DNA of 64,000 bases. It comes from Diphasiastrum complanatum. Its lineage: Eukaryota; Streptophyta; Lycopodiopsida; Lycopodiales; Lycopodiaceae. The notes below the pieces were generated by a model. That model worked only from the letters and a program-made list of their open reading frames with translations, ran no database searches and was not told where the DNA came from. Position 1 is the stretch's first letter; each line of letters begins with the position of its first letter. Made by a program: the position numbers and the translations under genes. The DNA is taken from the NCBI GenBank assembly GCA_029204225.1, contig CM055097.1:13686721-13750720 (forward strand), read 5' to 3'. Shown here in pieces: positions 44,309 through 51,642 of this stretch.

Positions 44309-45439
44309 CCCCACACTGGTGTAGCGTTATGGTAACTAAATTGATGTATGTGTTAGAATAAGATATAGACTTTCCATGTTGTGACTTGCAATCCTCAAAT
44401 AGCAGATGCACTTTTTGAATTATAAACTGTATTGCACGTAACTGTTTGTTTGGACTTCACCTGAGCTACTTTTCACCTCTTGCGATAATTACCTATTTCT
44501 TGGCAGATAATTTCTTTGATGCTCATGGGTGGGTTCTTCTAACTTCTGTTTGTTAGATAACGAGAAAAGTTTTTTACTAACTTGAATAGTAGATATGGTT
44601 GGATGTTTATGTTTTTCCTTGCCCATCCTCTTGTAAACAAGCACAGGAAGTTAAAGCATACAATAACAAAATTTAGAGTTGGTGTTGCATCAGTAATCAA
44701 AAGTCGCACTTCTTTCATGCAGAGAATACAGTATGCTAAGACTAAATCTGACGCTGTTGCAAAGGCAGATGGGACTTATGTTCCGAGAGACTTAAGGGAA
44801 AAACTTCAAAAGAAGGGTAATCTATATTTACAAAATATTAGTTGAGCTTTTTGAGCTTGTTGAAGCCTTGTCAGATCTAACCAGTTTGAGAATAAGCTCT
44901 TGTCTTGCACTCATCTTCCTTCTTTTGGTTTTTATCAAGCAGAAAGGAGAAGGCATGAACAACAAATGGAGGCATCAATGGCTGGAGCTCCAAATGCTGC
45001 ATCATACCCTCCTCCATATGGAGTGGCTCCCCCTGTAAGTTTTGCTTGCTTGAAGAATACCACTTAATATATTGTTGAGGACAATTCAGGCTAACCCCAT
45101 GGATCAGCTATGCGTATTCTGATTACAACTTTTATGAACATATGCTGATTGTAGGTTGCTCCACAATTTCAGCCAAGGCCTGTTCTACCTGAGGCTCCAG
45201 CTCCACCCAACAGCATATTGTTTGTTCAAAATCTTCCACATGAGACTAATAGCATGATGTTACAGATGCTTTTCCAACAATTCCCAGGATTTAAGGAAGT
45301 AAGAATGATAGAAGCAAAGCCAGGTATTGCTTTTGTTGAGTACTCAGATGAGGTACAAGCAACAGCTGCTTTACAAGCTTTGCAAAATTTCAAGATAACC
45401 CCAAAGAATGCCATGCAGATTTCTTATGCTAAGAAATAA
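22563..45439 (+). CDS. U1A: U1A/U2B'' family spliceosomal RNA-binding protein, five coding exons
   Basis: Exons 22563-22635, 43793-43965, 44723-44816, 44943-45034 and 45155-45439 give a 717-bp frame (238 aa) with GT-AG introns and matching phases. RRM1 is at residues ~8-88: RNP2 I-Y-I-N-N-L (12-17, with Tyr13) and RNP1 R-G-Q-A-W-V-V-F (52-59). A short charged and Pro-rich linker covers ~100-160. RRM2 is at ~163-238: L-F-V-Q-N-L (166-171) and K-P-G-I-A-F-V-E-Y (199-207). In this family RRM1 binds the U1 snRNA stem-loop II (U1A) or U2 stem-loop IV (U2B''), in the nucleus as part of the sn[13 protein letters not shown] after RRM1 looks more U1A-like, but I cannot separate the paralogues without alignment. 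Two ATGs in a row (22563, 22566) could start it. No broken codons were seen, so it is probably active despite the giant intron. Confidence 0.93.
22636..24519. other. Intron 1 sequence without recognised elements
   Basis: Short ORFs at 23181-23396 and 23506-23802 (and one on the reverse strand) show no domain and are taken as chance. No transposon domain is visible. Confidence 0.4.
24520..25050 (+). repeat. Possible solo LTR
   Basis: The stretch looks like a plant LTR: GC-balanced upstream part, a TATA-like GGCATAAATATACAC near 24770, and a leader-like sequence after it. I found no second copy, no target duplication and no clear TG/CA ends, so this rests on appearance alone. Confidence 0.25.
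25051..26301. other. Intron 1 sequence without recognised elements
   Basis: Contains a short (CT)n run near 25470 and a small inverted repeat GATTCAAAC...GTTTGAATC near 25510-25540. A 72-codon hydrophobic ORF at 25805-26023 has no supporting context. Confidence 0.4.
26302..26517 (-). mobile_element. Gypsy 3' LTR, R-U5 part (left end of nested Gypsy G1)
   Basis: 216 bp matching 43114-43329 with about ten differences by eye, both beginning TGTTACAACTCCC on the plus strand (the LTR 3' end in minus sense). It marks the left end of the minus-strand Gypsy G1. The match stops at 26517, where sequence of the opposite orientation begins. Confidence 0.85.
26518..27094 (+). pseudogene. Gypsy integrase C-terminus and chromodomain-like end, inverted segment
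   Basis: Plus-strand translation gives the integrase C-terminal part ([10 protein letters not shown], then [10 protein letters not shown]), a frame change near 26690, then [11 protein letters not shown] and a chromodomain-like end ([16 protein letters not shown]), stop at 27067. The preceding part of integrase (27330 onward) is on the minus strand, and the LTR pieces on both sides fit an inverted block better than a second element. Confidence 0.75.
27095..27330 (+). mobile_element. Gypsy LTR, U3 part, inverted segment
   Basis: Starts TGTTATGTACC just after a purine-rich GGGTGAGGAAA, as an LTR does after the polypurine tract. It runs through a TATA-like CCTATATAGTGG and ends near GGAGAGCACGT. 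The part from about 27190 matches the reverse complement of 43340-43490. It holds the LTR half that is missing from 26302-26517. Confidence 0.8.
27331..28260 (-). pseudogene. Gypsy G1 integrase
   Basis: Minus strand, right to left: zinc-binding H-x-C region ([13 protein letters not shown] with F-Y-W-P-K-M, then V-Q-K-C-E) at 28245-27889. A stop precedes the core at 27882-27331: catalytic D in S-M-D-F-V-V-G-L, then [14 protein letters not shown] and D-G-Q-T-E-R-V-N. The end [13 protein letters not shown] stops at about 27330, where the inverted block begins. The remaining integrase C-terminus lies at 26518-27067 on the opposite strand. Confidence 0.85.
28261..28990 (-). pseudogene. Gypsy G1 RNase H region
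   Basis: Minus strand 28990-28451 is open: after the RT end ([19 protein letters not shown]), a Lys-rich insertion ([14 protein letters not shown]) interrupts the connection domain. RNase H follows with [15 protein letters not shown] and [18 protein letters not shown] frameshift near 28490 puts the next part ([17 protein letters not shown]) into another frame and a stop follows near 28417. Confidence 0.85.
29031..29849 (-). pseudogene. Gypsy G1 reverse transcriptase
   Basis: Minus strand. The leader D-S-E-Y-H-S-Y-L and N-L-E-S-T-P-E-A-K lies at 29849-29660, with stops. The RT is open from 29645 to 29031: [48 protein letters not shown] and the catalytic F-L-D-D-I-L-I-Y near 29120-29100. The N-terminal side is cut at about 29849 by the hAT-like element, so the protease-RT junction is lost. 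Confidence 0.9.
29856..29946. repeat. Subterminal GGTTCGAACC palindromes
   Basis: GGTTCGAACC or one-base variants occur about five times in 90 bp just inside the left end of the hAT-like element. Subterminal repeats of this kind are typical transposase-binding sites of hAT elements. The same sequence resembles a Pol III B box. Confidence 0.7.
29998..30079. repeat. (GA)n microsatellite
   Basis: About 82 bp of pure GA repeat, followed to 30268 by dispersed TG/GAGA repeats. Ser-Leu and Arg-Glu polymer ORFs over it are artefacts. Confidence 0.95.
30270..32511 (+). pseudogene. hAT-like transposase, middle and C-terminal exons
   Basis: Six exons join in phase with GT-AG borders: 30270-30514, 30682-30987, 31114-about 31375, 31523-31769, 31998-32106 and 32186-32511. 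Exon 1 has N-C-V-S-M-G-R-L-V, then [12 protein letters not shown] as in the DUF659-type core of plant hAT transposases. Exon 4 carries the C-terminal dimerisation motif W-W-S-T-F-G-V and later C-E-R-N-W-S-V-H-S. Exon 6 encodes an acidic Glu/Ser/Asp tail ending in R-R-L-R-R-R-R-A. A stop codon near 31218 and a frameshift near 31590 disable it, and the N-terminal BED zinc finger and first catalytic part are missing. Confidence 0.8.
32512..33371. other. Non-coding right part of the hAT-like element
   Basis: AT-rich, without ORFs. It contains several copies of TAGTTAGAACTTAG-type sequence shared with the transposase introns (for example 30645-30660 and 33355-33372). Confidence 0.5.
33372..33441 (+). 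pseudogene. Second Gypsy (G2) RNase H, part before the Copia insertion
   Basis: Plus strand [20 protein letters not shown], the start of Gypsy RNase H. The frame is cut at 33441 by the Copia LTR and resumes at 39344. Confidence 0.9.
33437..33441. repeat. Target site duplication, left copy
   Basis: TATAT directly before the Copia LTR at 33442 and again directly after the other LTR at 39344-39348. Confidence 0.85.
33442..33585 (-). repeat. Copia 3' LTR (144 bp) with tRNA-like insert
   Basis: Minus-sense TG-like start at 33585 (changed to TT) and CA end at 33442. It matches 39200-39343 along its whole length. Half of its length is the tRNA-like cassette at 33471-33543. Confidence 0.95.
33471..33543 (-). 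ncRNA. tRNA-like sequence inside the 3' LTR
   Basis: 73 nt in minus sense. Acceptor arms GGGCGGA and TCTGTCC pair 7/7 with two G-U pairs and are followed by an A. D stem GCTC/GAGC is perfect. T stem CTGGG/CCTAG has one G-U, with loop TTCGAAT. The anticodon stem is weak (TCCCA/TGAGG, one mismatch) and its loop TCCGGTA would put CGG in the anticodon place, with C instead of the usual U before it. A box TAGCTCAATGG and B box GGTTCGAATCC fit the Pol III consensus. No T4 terminator follows inside the LTR. It is probably not a working tRNA gene but a Pol III-promoter-like cassette. Confidence 0.75.
33586..33596 (-). other. Polypurine tract
   Basis: Minus-sense GAGGGGGGG-type tract directly before the 3' LTR, as needed to prime plus-strand synthesis. 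Confidence 0.8.
34182..35200 (-). pseudogene. Copia RT C-terminal half and RNase H
   Basis: Y-V-D-D lies near 35142-35131 just upstream of an in-frame break. The 296-codon stretch 35072-34182 has [14 protein letters not shown], the thumb region with P-D-I-S-Y-S-V-S, and RNase [37 protein letters not shown] and D-L-F-T-K-A-L-P. Length and order are normal for a plant Copia. Confidence 0.92.
35199..35951 (-). pseudogene. Copia reverse transcriptase N-terminal half
   Basis: The segment 35951-35409 holds a linker and the RT start ([32 protein letters not shown]). A stop replaces a codon near 35408, then 35405-35199 continues [19 protein letters not shown] and [12 protein letters not shown] single stop is the main damage here. 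Confidence 0.92.
35985..36932 (-). pseudogene. Copia integrase
   Basis: 315-codon stretch: [10 protein letters not shown] (first catalytic Asp), [10 protein letters not shown] (second), [19 protein letters not shown] (catalytic Glu), [17 protein letters not shown] and the [10 protein letters not shown] end. It overlaps the gag-side ORF by about 100 bases in another frame, which indicates a frameshift near 36900. Confidence 0.93.
36905..37860 (-). pseudogene. Copia zinc knuckle, protease and GAG-pre-integrase
   Basis: A Lys-rich linker ([12 protein letters not shown]) precedes the zinc knuckle [14 protein letters not shown] near 37690. The protease motif reads [11 protein letters not shown] near 37460, with Asn in place of the catalytic Asp. 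K-N-L-L-S-V-S is near 37240, then [10 protein letters not shown] and C-E-G-C-I-L-G-K of the GAG-pre-integrase domain near 37045-36920. Confidence 0.92.
37836..38490 (-). pseudogene. Copia gag (UBN2 type)
   Basis: The start is taken at the Met near 38487 (M-A-K-E-S-E-A-I-G), because [10 protein letters not shown] follows and typical gag begins there; the frame extends to 38540 upstream. Later landmarks are [19 protein letters not shown] and [10 protein letters not shown] frameshift near 37850 separates it from the knuckle part. Confidence 0.9.
38541..39186 (-). other. Copia 5' leader
   Basis: Region between primer site and gag. It repeats a GGGCGCCCTCC / GGGCACCCTCC phrase at about 38848, 38935 and (variant) 39041. 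Short minus-strand ORFs here lack domains. Confidence 0.6.
39188..39199 (-). other. Primer-binding site of the nested Copia
   Basis: Minus-sense TGGTATCAAAGC directly follows the CA end of the 5' LTR. It is a one-base variant of the usual initiator tRNA-Met site. Confidence 0.85.
39200..39343 (-). repeat. Copia 5' LTR (144 bp) with tRNA-like insert
   Basis: Minus-sense TGTTGGAAT start at 39343 and TAACA end at 39200. Differences from the 3' LTR are about five, mostly C/T or G/A changes. Confidence 0.95.
39229..39301 (-). ncRNA. tRNA-like sequence inside the 5' LTR
   Basis: Second copy of the 73-nt cassette. D arm GCTC-AGTGGTA-GAGC, A box TAGCTCAGTGG and B box GGTTCGAATCC are all consensus. 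The T stem TTGGG/CCTAA pairs with one G-U. The acceptor stem has lost one pair compared with the other copy. Confidence 0.75.
39344..39765 (+). pseudogene. Second Gypsy (G2) RNase H, part after the Copia insertion
   Basis: Resumes the frame broken at 33441 after one TATAT copy: [51 protein letters not shown] and the start of the integrase zinc region (S-L-R-D-L-C-K-T). It then runs directly into LTR sequence, so most of integrase is deleted. Confidence 0.9.
39772..40123 (+). mobile_element. Gypsy G2 3' LTR (5' truncated)
   Basis: Ends GGATTGTAACA at 40123, like the G1 LTR end. It shares GGAGGTGGATGGAGAGCG and GTTGCCACGTGTCATGATC-type sequence with the G1 U3. The start is missing. It lies inside the zinc knuckle codons of the G1 gag. 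Confidence 0.75.
40124..40950 (-). pseudogene. Gypsy G1 gag
   Basis: The start is taken near 40950 (M-D-T-P-M-D-V-T-Q). Landmarks: [10 protein letters not shown], a degraded gag core around 40830-40560, [13 protein letters not shown] near 40520, [10 protein letters not shown], then a Lys-rich linker and a zinc knuckle start C-F-S-C-M-E-K-W-H at about 40150-40124. The codons after this are supplied by the G2 LTR, so the protein end is chimeric. The G2 insertion or a rearrangement interrupts it here. Confidence 0.85.
40829..42520. repeat. Tandem duplication of the G1 gag start and leader
   Basis: A unit of about 850 bp (40829-41684) is repeated at 41687-about 42520, with a ~21-bp deletion near 42027 and scattered substitutions. 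Both copies start GTTTATGCTTAGAGTGCATG and end in AGGGGGAAGGAACCCCCCAC followed by C runs. Long poly-C tracts occur at about 41580-41594, 42411-42423 and 42511-42533. Confidence 0.9.
42864..42999. repeat. 68-bp tandem repeat, two copies
   Basis: ACGAGTTAGTAACTAGTTC... at 42864 and again at 42932, essentially identical over 68 bp, in the G1 leader. Confidence 0.95.
43100..43111 (-). other. Primer-binding site of Gypsy G1
   Basis: Minus-sense TGGTATCAGAGC, two bases from the LTR end at 43114. It shows that the adjoining LTR is the 5' LTR of a minus-strand element. Confidence 0.9.
43114..43490 (-). mobile_element. Gypsy G1 5' LTR (start truncated)
   Basis: The first 216 bp match 26302-26517; the rest matches the reverse complement of 27190-27326. 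Compared with the U3 at 27095, about 100 bp of the LTR start is missing at 43490, so this end of the element was trimmed. About 300 bp of ordinary intron separates it from exon 2. Confidence 0.85.
43793..43965 (+). other. U1A: U1A/U2B'' exon 2
   Basis: Acceptor GATAG at 43788-43792, donor CCATG|GTCAGT. It encodes most of RRM1, including RNP1 R-G-Q-A-W-V-V-F, and ends after Met82 (phase 0). Confidence 0.92.
43966..44722 (+). other. U1A/U2B'' intron 2
   Basis: 757 bp, GTCAGT...ATGCAG. It holds a (CT)n microsatellite at about 44274-44305 and no ORF of note. Confidence 0.85.
44723..44816 (+). other. U1A: U1A/U2B'' exon 3
   Basis: Acceptor CATGCAG, donor AAGAAGG|GTAATC, phase 1 end. It encodes the end of RRM1 ([10 protein letters not shown]) and the start of the charged linker. 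Confidence 0.9.
44943..45034 (+). other. U1A: U1A/U2B'' exon 4
   Basis: Acceptor ATCAAGCAG, donor CCCCCT|GTAAGT. It encodes the Arg/Gln-rich then Pro/Ala/Tyr-rich linker. Intron 3 is only 126 bp and intron 4 120 bp. Confidence 0.9.
45155..45439 (+). other. U1A: U1A/U2B'' exon 5 with stop
   Basis: Acceptor GATTGTAG. It encodes the Pro-rich end of the linker and all of RRM2, ending I-S-Y-A-K-K and TAA at 45437-45439. The whole second RRM lies in one exon. Confidence 0.95.
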
Positions 45440-46020
45440 GCATTTTCATCTGGGAGCTGTTGCTCGGATTTCAATTTCTTGAGTTCCACTTTTGCTACTT
45501 GTTTATTAAAGTTAAATTTTGAATTAGACGATTTTGAAAAGCTTTTGACAGGAAAAAGCACAGCAAATAGAAATGGTTCCGTGTGGAACTGATCTGTAGA
45601 TGATTGAAGAGAAAGTAACTTTAGAATGAGCTAATTGCTATCTCATAGGCCATCTAGAGAGAGTTTGACAAGCAATGGAGCACAACAAACATACTGGCGA
45701 TGCTGTCTTCATCTTTGAAACCTTTCTGCAACGTGGTCAGAAAAATGTCTTTTGGGACAAACTTGCAACAACTCATGAAACTCTTTGCTTCTGAATTGCA
45801 AATTTAAGATCGGGTATGTAGAGTATTTGAAGAGCTTAAGCCTTATGAACTTTGAGAAAGAGCTAACGGCTGCTTTGCAGTTTGTTCGTTTTGAATCATC
45901 AGTTTTTGGCTTTCAAACCTGTCTTCATCTTTACATTAAGTTTAAAATTAAGCTGAAGGTCATCATTGGACACTGAGGTGTCTCCATGTTTATAGCATTG
46001 TCTGTTGCATCATATAATTT
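45440..46020 (+). other. Likely 3' UTR of U1A/U2B'' and flank
   Basis: T-rich sequence after the stop. ATTAAA at 45505-45510 is a possible polyadenylation signal. The true 3' end cannot be fixed from sequence. Confidence 0.4.
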
Positions 46021-49000
46021 GTTTCATTCTTATATTCTGGTGACCAGGGTATCACAGATGTGAGTCAATTTAGTGACATTTCTGTGTATGTTTTATGTAA
46101 TATGCAAGTTACTGATTACGGCCGGTGTCCATCTCAACAGCAATAGATCAGCCTTTTTAAACTGGGATTGGACACAGATTGTTTTTTGGAATTTTTCGGT
46201 TACTCAGAAGGATCATGTGATGCTTCCCTCATTTGCAAGGCTCATGGCAAGTTTTCAATATTTTCTTGCTGACGCATCTTCCAGCCAGAAGCAAATGACC
46301 TCAGTTTTGAGTTCCATTTATTGACATTGTTTAATGAAGAAACATAGGTTTTCAGTTATACATAGCCTGTTTCCTTATGAATGATGAGAAGATTGATGCA
46401 TGCAATTTCCTAAATATCCTTTGCATATAATTTTTCGAGACTTCATTAGATAGCTTACCTAGTGAATCTGAATAAGTTCAATTTAGAATACACAGACCAT
46501 AGGTAGCATCAATGTAGCGAGTTCTAACTTTATATGCAAAATTTGTTTTTAAGAAATGTCTTATGTGTGTAACATCTGGGTGCTTAGGCACAATACAAAC
46601 ATGCTCAGGCATTGAAATGATTTTCAAAAGATCTTAAAGCTTGACAATGAGGAATGCAGGAGTAAGATGCCAAGCAAGTTTTTCATTATAGAAAAATTTC
46701 CAGTTGTTCACGAGACTATTGCATGAATTTCATTGTTTAGTGGCGTAATTTATGTAGAATGTTTGGAAAGTAGAGTTTATTTATGAAACTACTGTTATGC
46801 CAATTCAGAGATCTTGTGAAATGGACATATGGAAACTCTTGAGACCTTGCAGCATTTTGCCAATCGAACCTTTATGTGCTTGCAACAAAAACACATGGGC
46901 TTTGAAGCTAGCATGTTTGCAGTAGGCCTAACAAACAAGTCTTAGGATCAATGTCTACATATAGAGAACAATCTTTGGACCAATATCTATATATTTCCAT
47001 TGCATAATAATGCAAAAAATGAAAGACAATGTCCTGAAATGTCAAATGTTTCCTGAAAGCTAAGAGCATTCCTATTCTTAGTTTAACTCAACATGGCTAC
47101 TTGGTATTGAAAGATTGTTGATATGCACTCTACAATCATCTATAGAACATCTCTATGATGTGAAATGTGCCAACTTGTAAGCATTCAGGAATGCTAAACT
47201 TGACAGTAAAAGTGGGCACACATTTGTAGGATATCATGAAGATTTTTTACAAGCCCAAATACAAAGGAATTTGCTGATGCTAATGAAAGGACAATCAAGT
47301 ATACGTAGCAACAAAAGACCTCTTGGGTGCCATATCATTGCACCACGTCACATAGTTGAACCCTTGACAGAGTGAATAAATGGCCAAAATTGGATTCAAA
47401 ATAAGTCTCAAGTTTTTAGGGGTCCAAATGTGACTAACGATGATAGATTGTAGTAGTGCTTTTAAGGAAATTAGTTGCCTTGGTAACAAGAGCAGCATAA
47501 CGGCCAAAATGAATGATAGTTAAAAACCATTGTCACATTCAATTGAATGCAAGATATCTGTAGTTGACTCTCTTTCGTCAAGATGTTTTTGTAAGAAAAC
47601 CTGTGTAGTGTCGCTAATTGTCCTCTTGCATGGAGTTAATGCAAAAGTTTACAAACTTGTAATCGACTCCTTCCCATCGAGATGCCTTCACAATTGTGAG
47701 AGAAATCTTGTTGGCTTCGAAGTTGAAAATATCATCACCACATTAGAACTAGCCCTAGCACAAAATATGCTGAAATCCACCAAGCCTTGGAGTTCGGAAG
47801 TTCTCATAAATGATCCAAACGAGCATCAAGTCATCATAGAATGAATTTTTCAAAACACAATTATTTTCTTCATAAAATTTTTTGTCCTTATATAATCTTA
47901 AAAAGATGACCATTGAAGAGATTGGTGATGCACAATATTGTAAGTAGGAGCATCCCCAATCCATAGAGTGAGTTTGACTTAATGTGATGCAACCAAATAT
48001 CCTTGTTTGTCTACTCTGTTGGTCTTTTGCCTAATTGGATTGATCATTCAATACATTTAGCTTCTTGTTGTTGCATAAGATCCATAAAATTTATTGCTCT
48101 TGAATTGTGTAGCATCTCAAGCTAACACAAAGATGGTTAGTTCAATTCCTTGGTTATTTTGTAGAGCAAAGAAACAAAATTGTTCAATTGAAAATGAACG
48201 ATTAAATTTTCAACAACATTTTGTATAAACACATCACTTGATCAATAAAAAAAGCCTCCAAAATAGAACTATAGATCATAAGTTGCATCCTCCATACTTG
48301 GCCATGATGAAACATGAAATTCATTATTATCCTCAATAAGGTAATTTTTGTCATGATGTTTATTTGGTTTATTCTCAAATGAAATAAGATATTGCACTTA
48401 TGAATGCCTATTTCTTTTCCAATTTATATAAGTTGATTTCCACCGCCCCCCCAGAAGCAAGTGCCCACATTGCTTGTTTGTTTCACATCATTGATTGGAT
48501 TGAAGCAATATCTTTTGCTATTATTGACTATTTTCATGTTTCAACCCAACCCAAAAGAGGATCGACCCAACCCAAACTTCATAACTGAATGCATGGCACC
48601 TTATGTTCCAATAACCTCCTCTTAAGAGATTTTGAATATCCTTGCAAAATTGTCGCTTTTGTTTGTAGTTTTTAGACTTCTTTGTCAATAGTTCCACATC
48701 TTTCATTAATTGTATATTCTCTGAATGAATAGAAGCATAAATTCAGATTCTATTCTAATATCTAAATTAACTTTTTCTAATGATTCATGATTTGTTCGAA
48801 GATCTACATTTTCTTACATCAACTTTTGTATTACATTTTCTCTCTCATGGCAGTAAGAGGACATACACCTGACTTGAGTACTCTCCAAGATCTAAATCCT
48901 CTGCATTGAAAATGTATTTCCATAATTTTGTAATTATTCAGAATATCCAAGAAACCATTATGCCCATTGCATATCCATATGACTAATTGAGTTGTTGAGG

Positions 49001-49345
49001 ATAAGACAAGATGATACTGTATGAGGGTATTAGGTTCTTGAGGATACAAAGACCCATCTGTCCACAAATCCAGATTCTTTTTTCCTTCACTCCTATAATG
49101 TAAAAGTTTTTTAGCAGAGATATTGTTGATCCTTTGACTCCTCTGTTTTATGAAGGCGCCAAGTCAATAGGAATGTCCAAATGAAGATGACACAAAGTCG
49201 TGATCTTGAAAAGTACGAAATTAGTCACAACCTTCACAATATTTATAACAGAAATACTATAAAAATATTTGCATGCAAATATATTCTTACCTGATGGAAA
49301 ATAAACAATTTTCATGAATGCTTCTATTATGGTGATCCCTCCATA
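46021..49345. other. Intergenic stretch, nothing recognised
   Basis: No transposon domain, RNA gene or multi-exon gene seen. Short ORFs (for example 47530-47844 plus, 47295-47507 minus) have no motif support. A weak direct repeat with core TCGAGATG/TCAAGATG lies near 47580 and 47680. Confidence 0.4.
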
Positions 49346-49490
49346 TTCAAATAGGAGATGGCACTGATATTTTGACTTCAATGCCAAGATGGCGCTTGGA
49401 TTTTGTTTTCAATGCCAAGATGGTACTAATATTTTGTTTTTAATTTCAAGGTGGCGCTCATATTGATTTCAAATGTCAAGAGAGAATATA
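49346..49490. repeat. Short tandem repeat of about 30-33 bp
   Basis: Four decayed units with TTCAATGCCAAGATGGCGCT or variants, each followed by an ATATTTTG-type stretch. Confidence 0.65.
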
Positions 49491-49879
49491 CATTCAAAAT
49501 CATATTTGTTAACAGAACGTGACCATGAGTACAGTTGATTTGCTTAACCATAACTGTAGACGAGCTGGTTATACGATTGGGAATGGTGTACGACTTGGGA
49601 GTGGTGTGGGCAAGAAAATAAACAATATTGTTTTACTTGAATAGAATTCTTTTCTCATCCTTTGTGGCATTTCTAGTTTGAAACTCTAATGAGGAAGAGA
49701 CAGGGTGTGCATAAGTGAGCCTAGAGAGGAGACATTCCTTATCACATTCTATGCAGCGAAGGTTAGGTGGAGACAAGGCAGCCAGCTCTTTAATGTTGTT
49801 TTGGTGGATGCTACTTGCTTGCTAAGAATTGAATAAAGCTTGAAACTGGTATGTCCCAAGCTTTGTCAGCCACCTGCAA

Positions 49880-50600
49880 TAGCTCTCGGAGTCTCGGTCA
49901 GTTGTTCACCTACTGGAGAGTGAGATCTGTCATCATATAACCAAGCAGGGTGGAGAGTTTCTTGTTCTTAATACACTCATGAAGATAATTTGAAGTAAAC
50001 TGGACCCAATCATAGAGATTTTGACTGGGCAGTCATGAATCTGCCATCATGTGAAACAGGGACATCAATATTCGAAGGATCTTGGTTTTGTAACACTGGG
50101 TGTACTTGATTAAGTAAGCACAAGCAGCAGCTAGAGTCTGATCATTGATGGCATCAAACCGATACCCATCCTTTCTCTTTCACTTTTTAACAGAGAGATC
50201 AATATATGTCGTCTCGATCTTTTGCAATGTCCTGGTGACTACAGTCGATTCTCGAGGGAATCCAAAGGTATGGAAGTCTTCTCCAAAAAGATATATGTTA
50301 TAGACATAAGTTTCGTCAAGAGGTACAAAAAATTGGCATGACCTTGCCATGGTGTTGTATGATGCATAGACAATGTACAAGAGGTAAGGACTCTAGTAGC
50401 CAATCTGAACATGTATTTGGAATGCAATTTGAGTCAAGAACTGGTTTGCTTGCTGGTGTCAGGTTGTCATCTGTATAATATCCAAATCTTATTGGCCTCG
50501 GGGTCATCAGAGCTAGAGGACTGGTGGGAAGACATGACTGGAAACTGTTTCCAACCTTTAGAATTTCTAAAAGCCGTTAAATTTTTTACATCATAATTCA
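49880..50600 (-). pseudogene. Unidentified protein relic
   Basis: The minus strand reads as protein-like sequence with few stops: 50380-50180 (F-F-V-P-L-D-E-T-Y-V-Y-N-I-Y-L-F-G-E-D-F-H), continuing D-G-Y-R-F-D-A-I-N-D-Q-T-L-A-A-A-C-A-Y and, after a stop near 50035, N-L-Y-D-W-V-Q-F and L-S-T-L-L-G-Y-M-M-T-D-L. I do not recognise the family. The length and regular composition suggest a former gene or mobile-element protein. Confidence 0.4.
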
Positions 50601-50854
50601 TGTCTTAAAATACGCATGCCATGGAATATGATTTACTTTTAATAGGGTGTTAAATCCATTTAAGATTTTCTAGATTTTTTTTGTAGGGTTTTTAAGTTTC
50701 TTAGATGTTTTAAGTTTGTATTACGGTTGTTTTAAGATCTAGCCTATCCTAAGTTTTTCACATTTTTTAATTGTTTTTAGAGATTTTTTTTGTTGTTATT
50801 TATTTATTTATTTTTTAGTTTTTCCATTTTTTAGATCAAAATACTTTTTGATTT

Positions 50855-51260
50855 TTTTGGGATTTTTTAACACTATTTTGACTTTTTATATTTTTTATTT
50901 TTTAAAGCTTTATTTTTTATTTTTCTGGGAGTTTTTTAACATAAAATTATTGTTTTGATTTGTTTGAAAATTTTTATACTATTTTGATTTTTTAGATTTT
51001 TTTAAACTTATTTTTGGTTTTTGTTGAGATTTTTTACATAAAATTATTGTTTTAGGAGAATGGGAATTTTTACACTATTTTGATTCTTTTAGATTTTTTT
51101 TTCATTTTTTAAAGCTTATTTTTTGTTTCTTTTAGGATTTTTTTACATAAAATTACTGTTTTTATTTTTTTGGGATTTTTTATACTATTTTGATTTTTTA
51201 ATTTTTCATTTTTTTAAGCTTATTTTTGGTTTTTTTTGAGATTTTTTACATAAAATTATT
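50855..51260. repeat. T-rich tandem repeat, about four units of 96-110 bp
   Basis: ACTATTTTGATT recurs near 50872, 50978, 51074 and 51184, and ACATAAAATTATTG between them. Units are very T-rich with small length differences. Confidence 0.8.
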
Positions 51261-51320
51261 TTCTTAGTTTAAAAAAACAAATATATATAAATAAAAGAAA
51301 ATGCATATTAAAGAATCTCT

Positions 51321-51350
51321 CATGTGTGTGTGTGTGTGTGTGTGTGTGTT
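51321..51350. repeat. (TG)n microsatellite
   Basis: About 14 TG units. Confidence 0.95.
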
Positions 51351-51642
51351 ATATCTATATAAATATGTTATATCAGTACATTAAGTGTATGTTATATCTA
51401 TATATATATACTAAAGAGCTTAAAAAATACTTAAATAAATTAAAAACATACTAACAAGTGTACTTAAGAGTTTACCTTTAAGCGCACACTTGTATAAATT
51501 TAAAAAATGATTTGCATGAGCTTTCTAAGCTTCTAGAGGGTGGTTCTAAAATTTTATTCTAAGAAACAAACCTCGAGGTGAACATCTTTTTATAGAGTTT
51601 TGATGGCCTTTGTCCAGGTCATCAATCCATGTGAAACATTTT

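Noticed and set aside
47295-47964. ORFs of 69-104 codons, both strands
   Set aside because: Some phrases faintly recall Copia RT, but no motif is complete and frames conflict.
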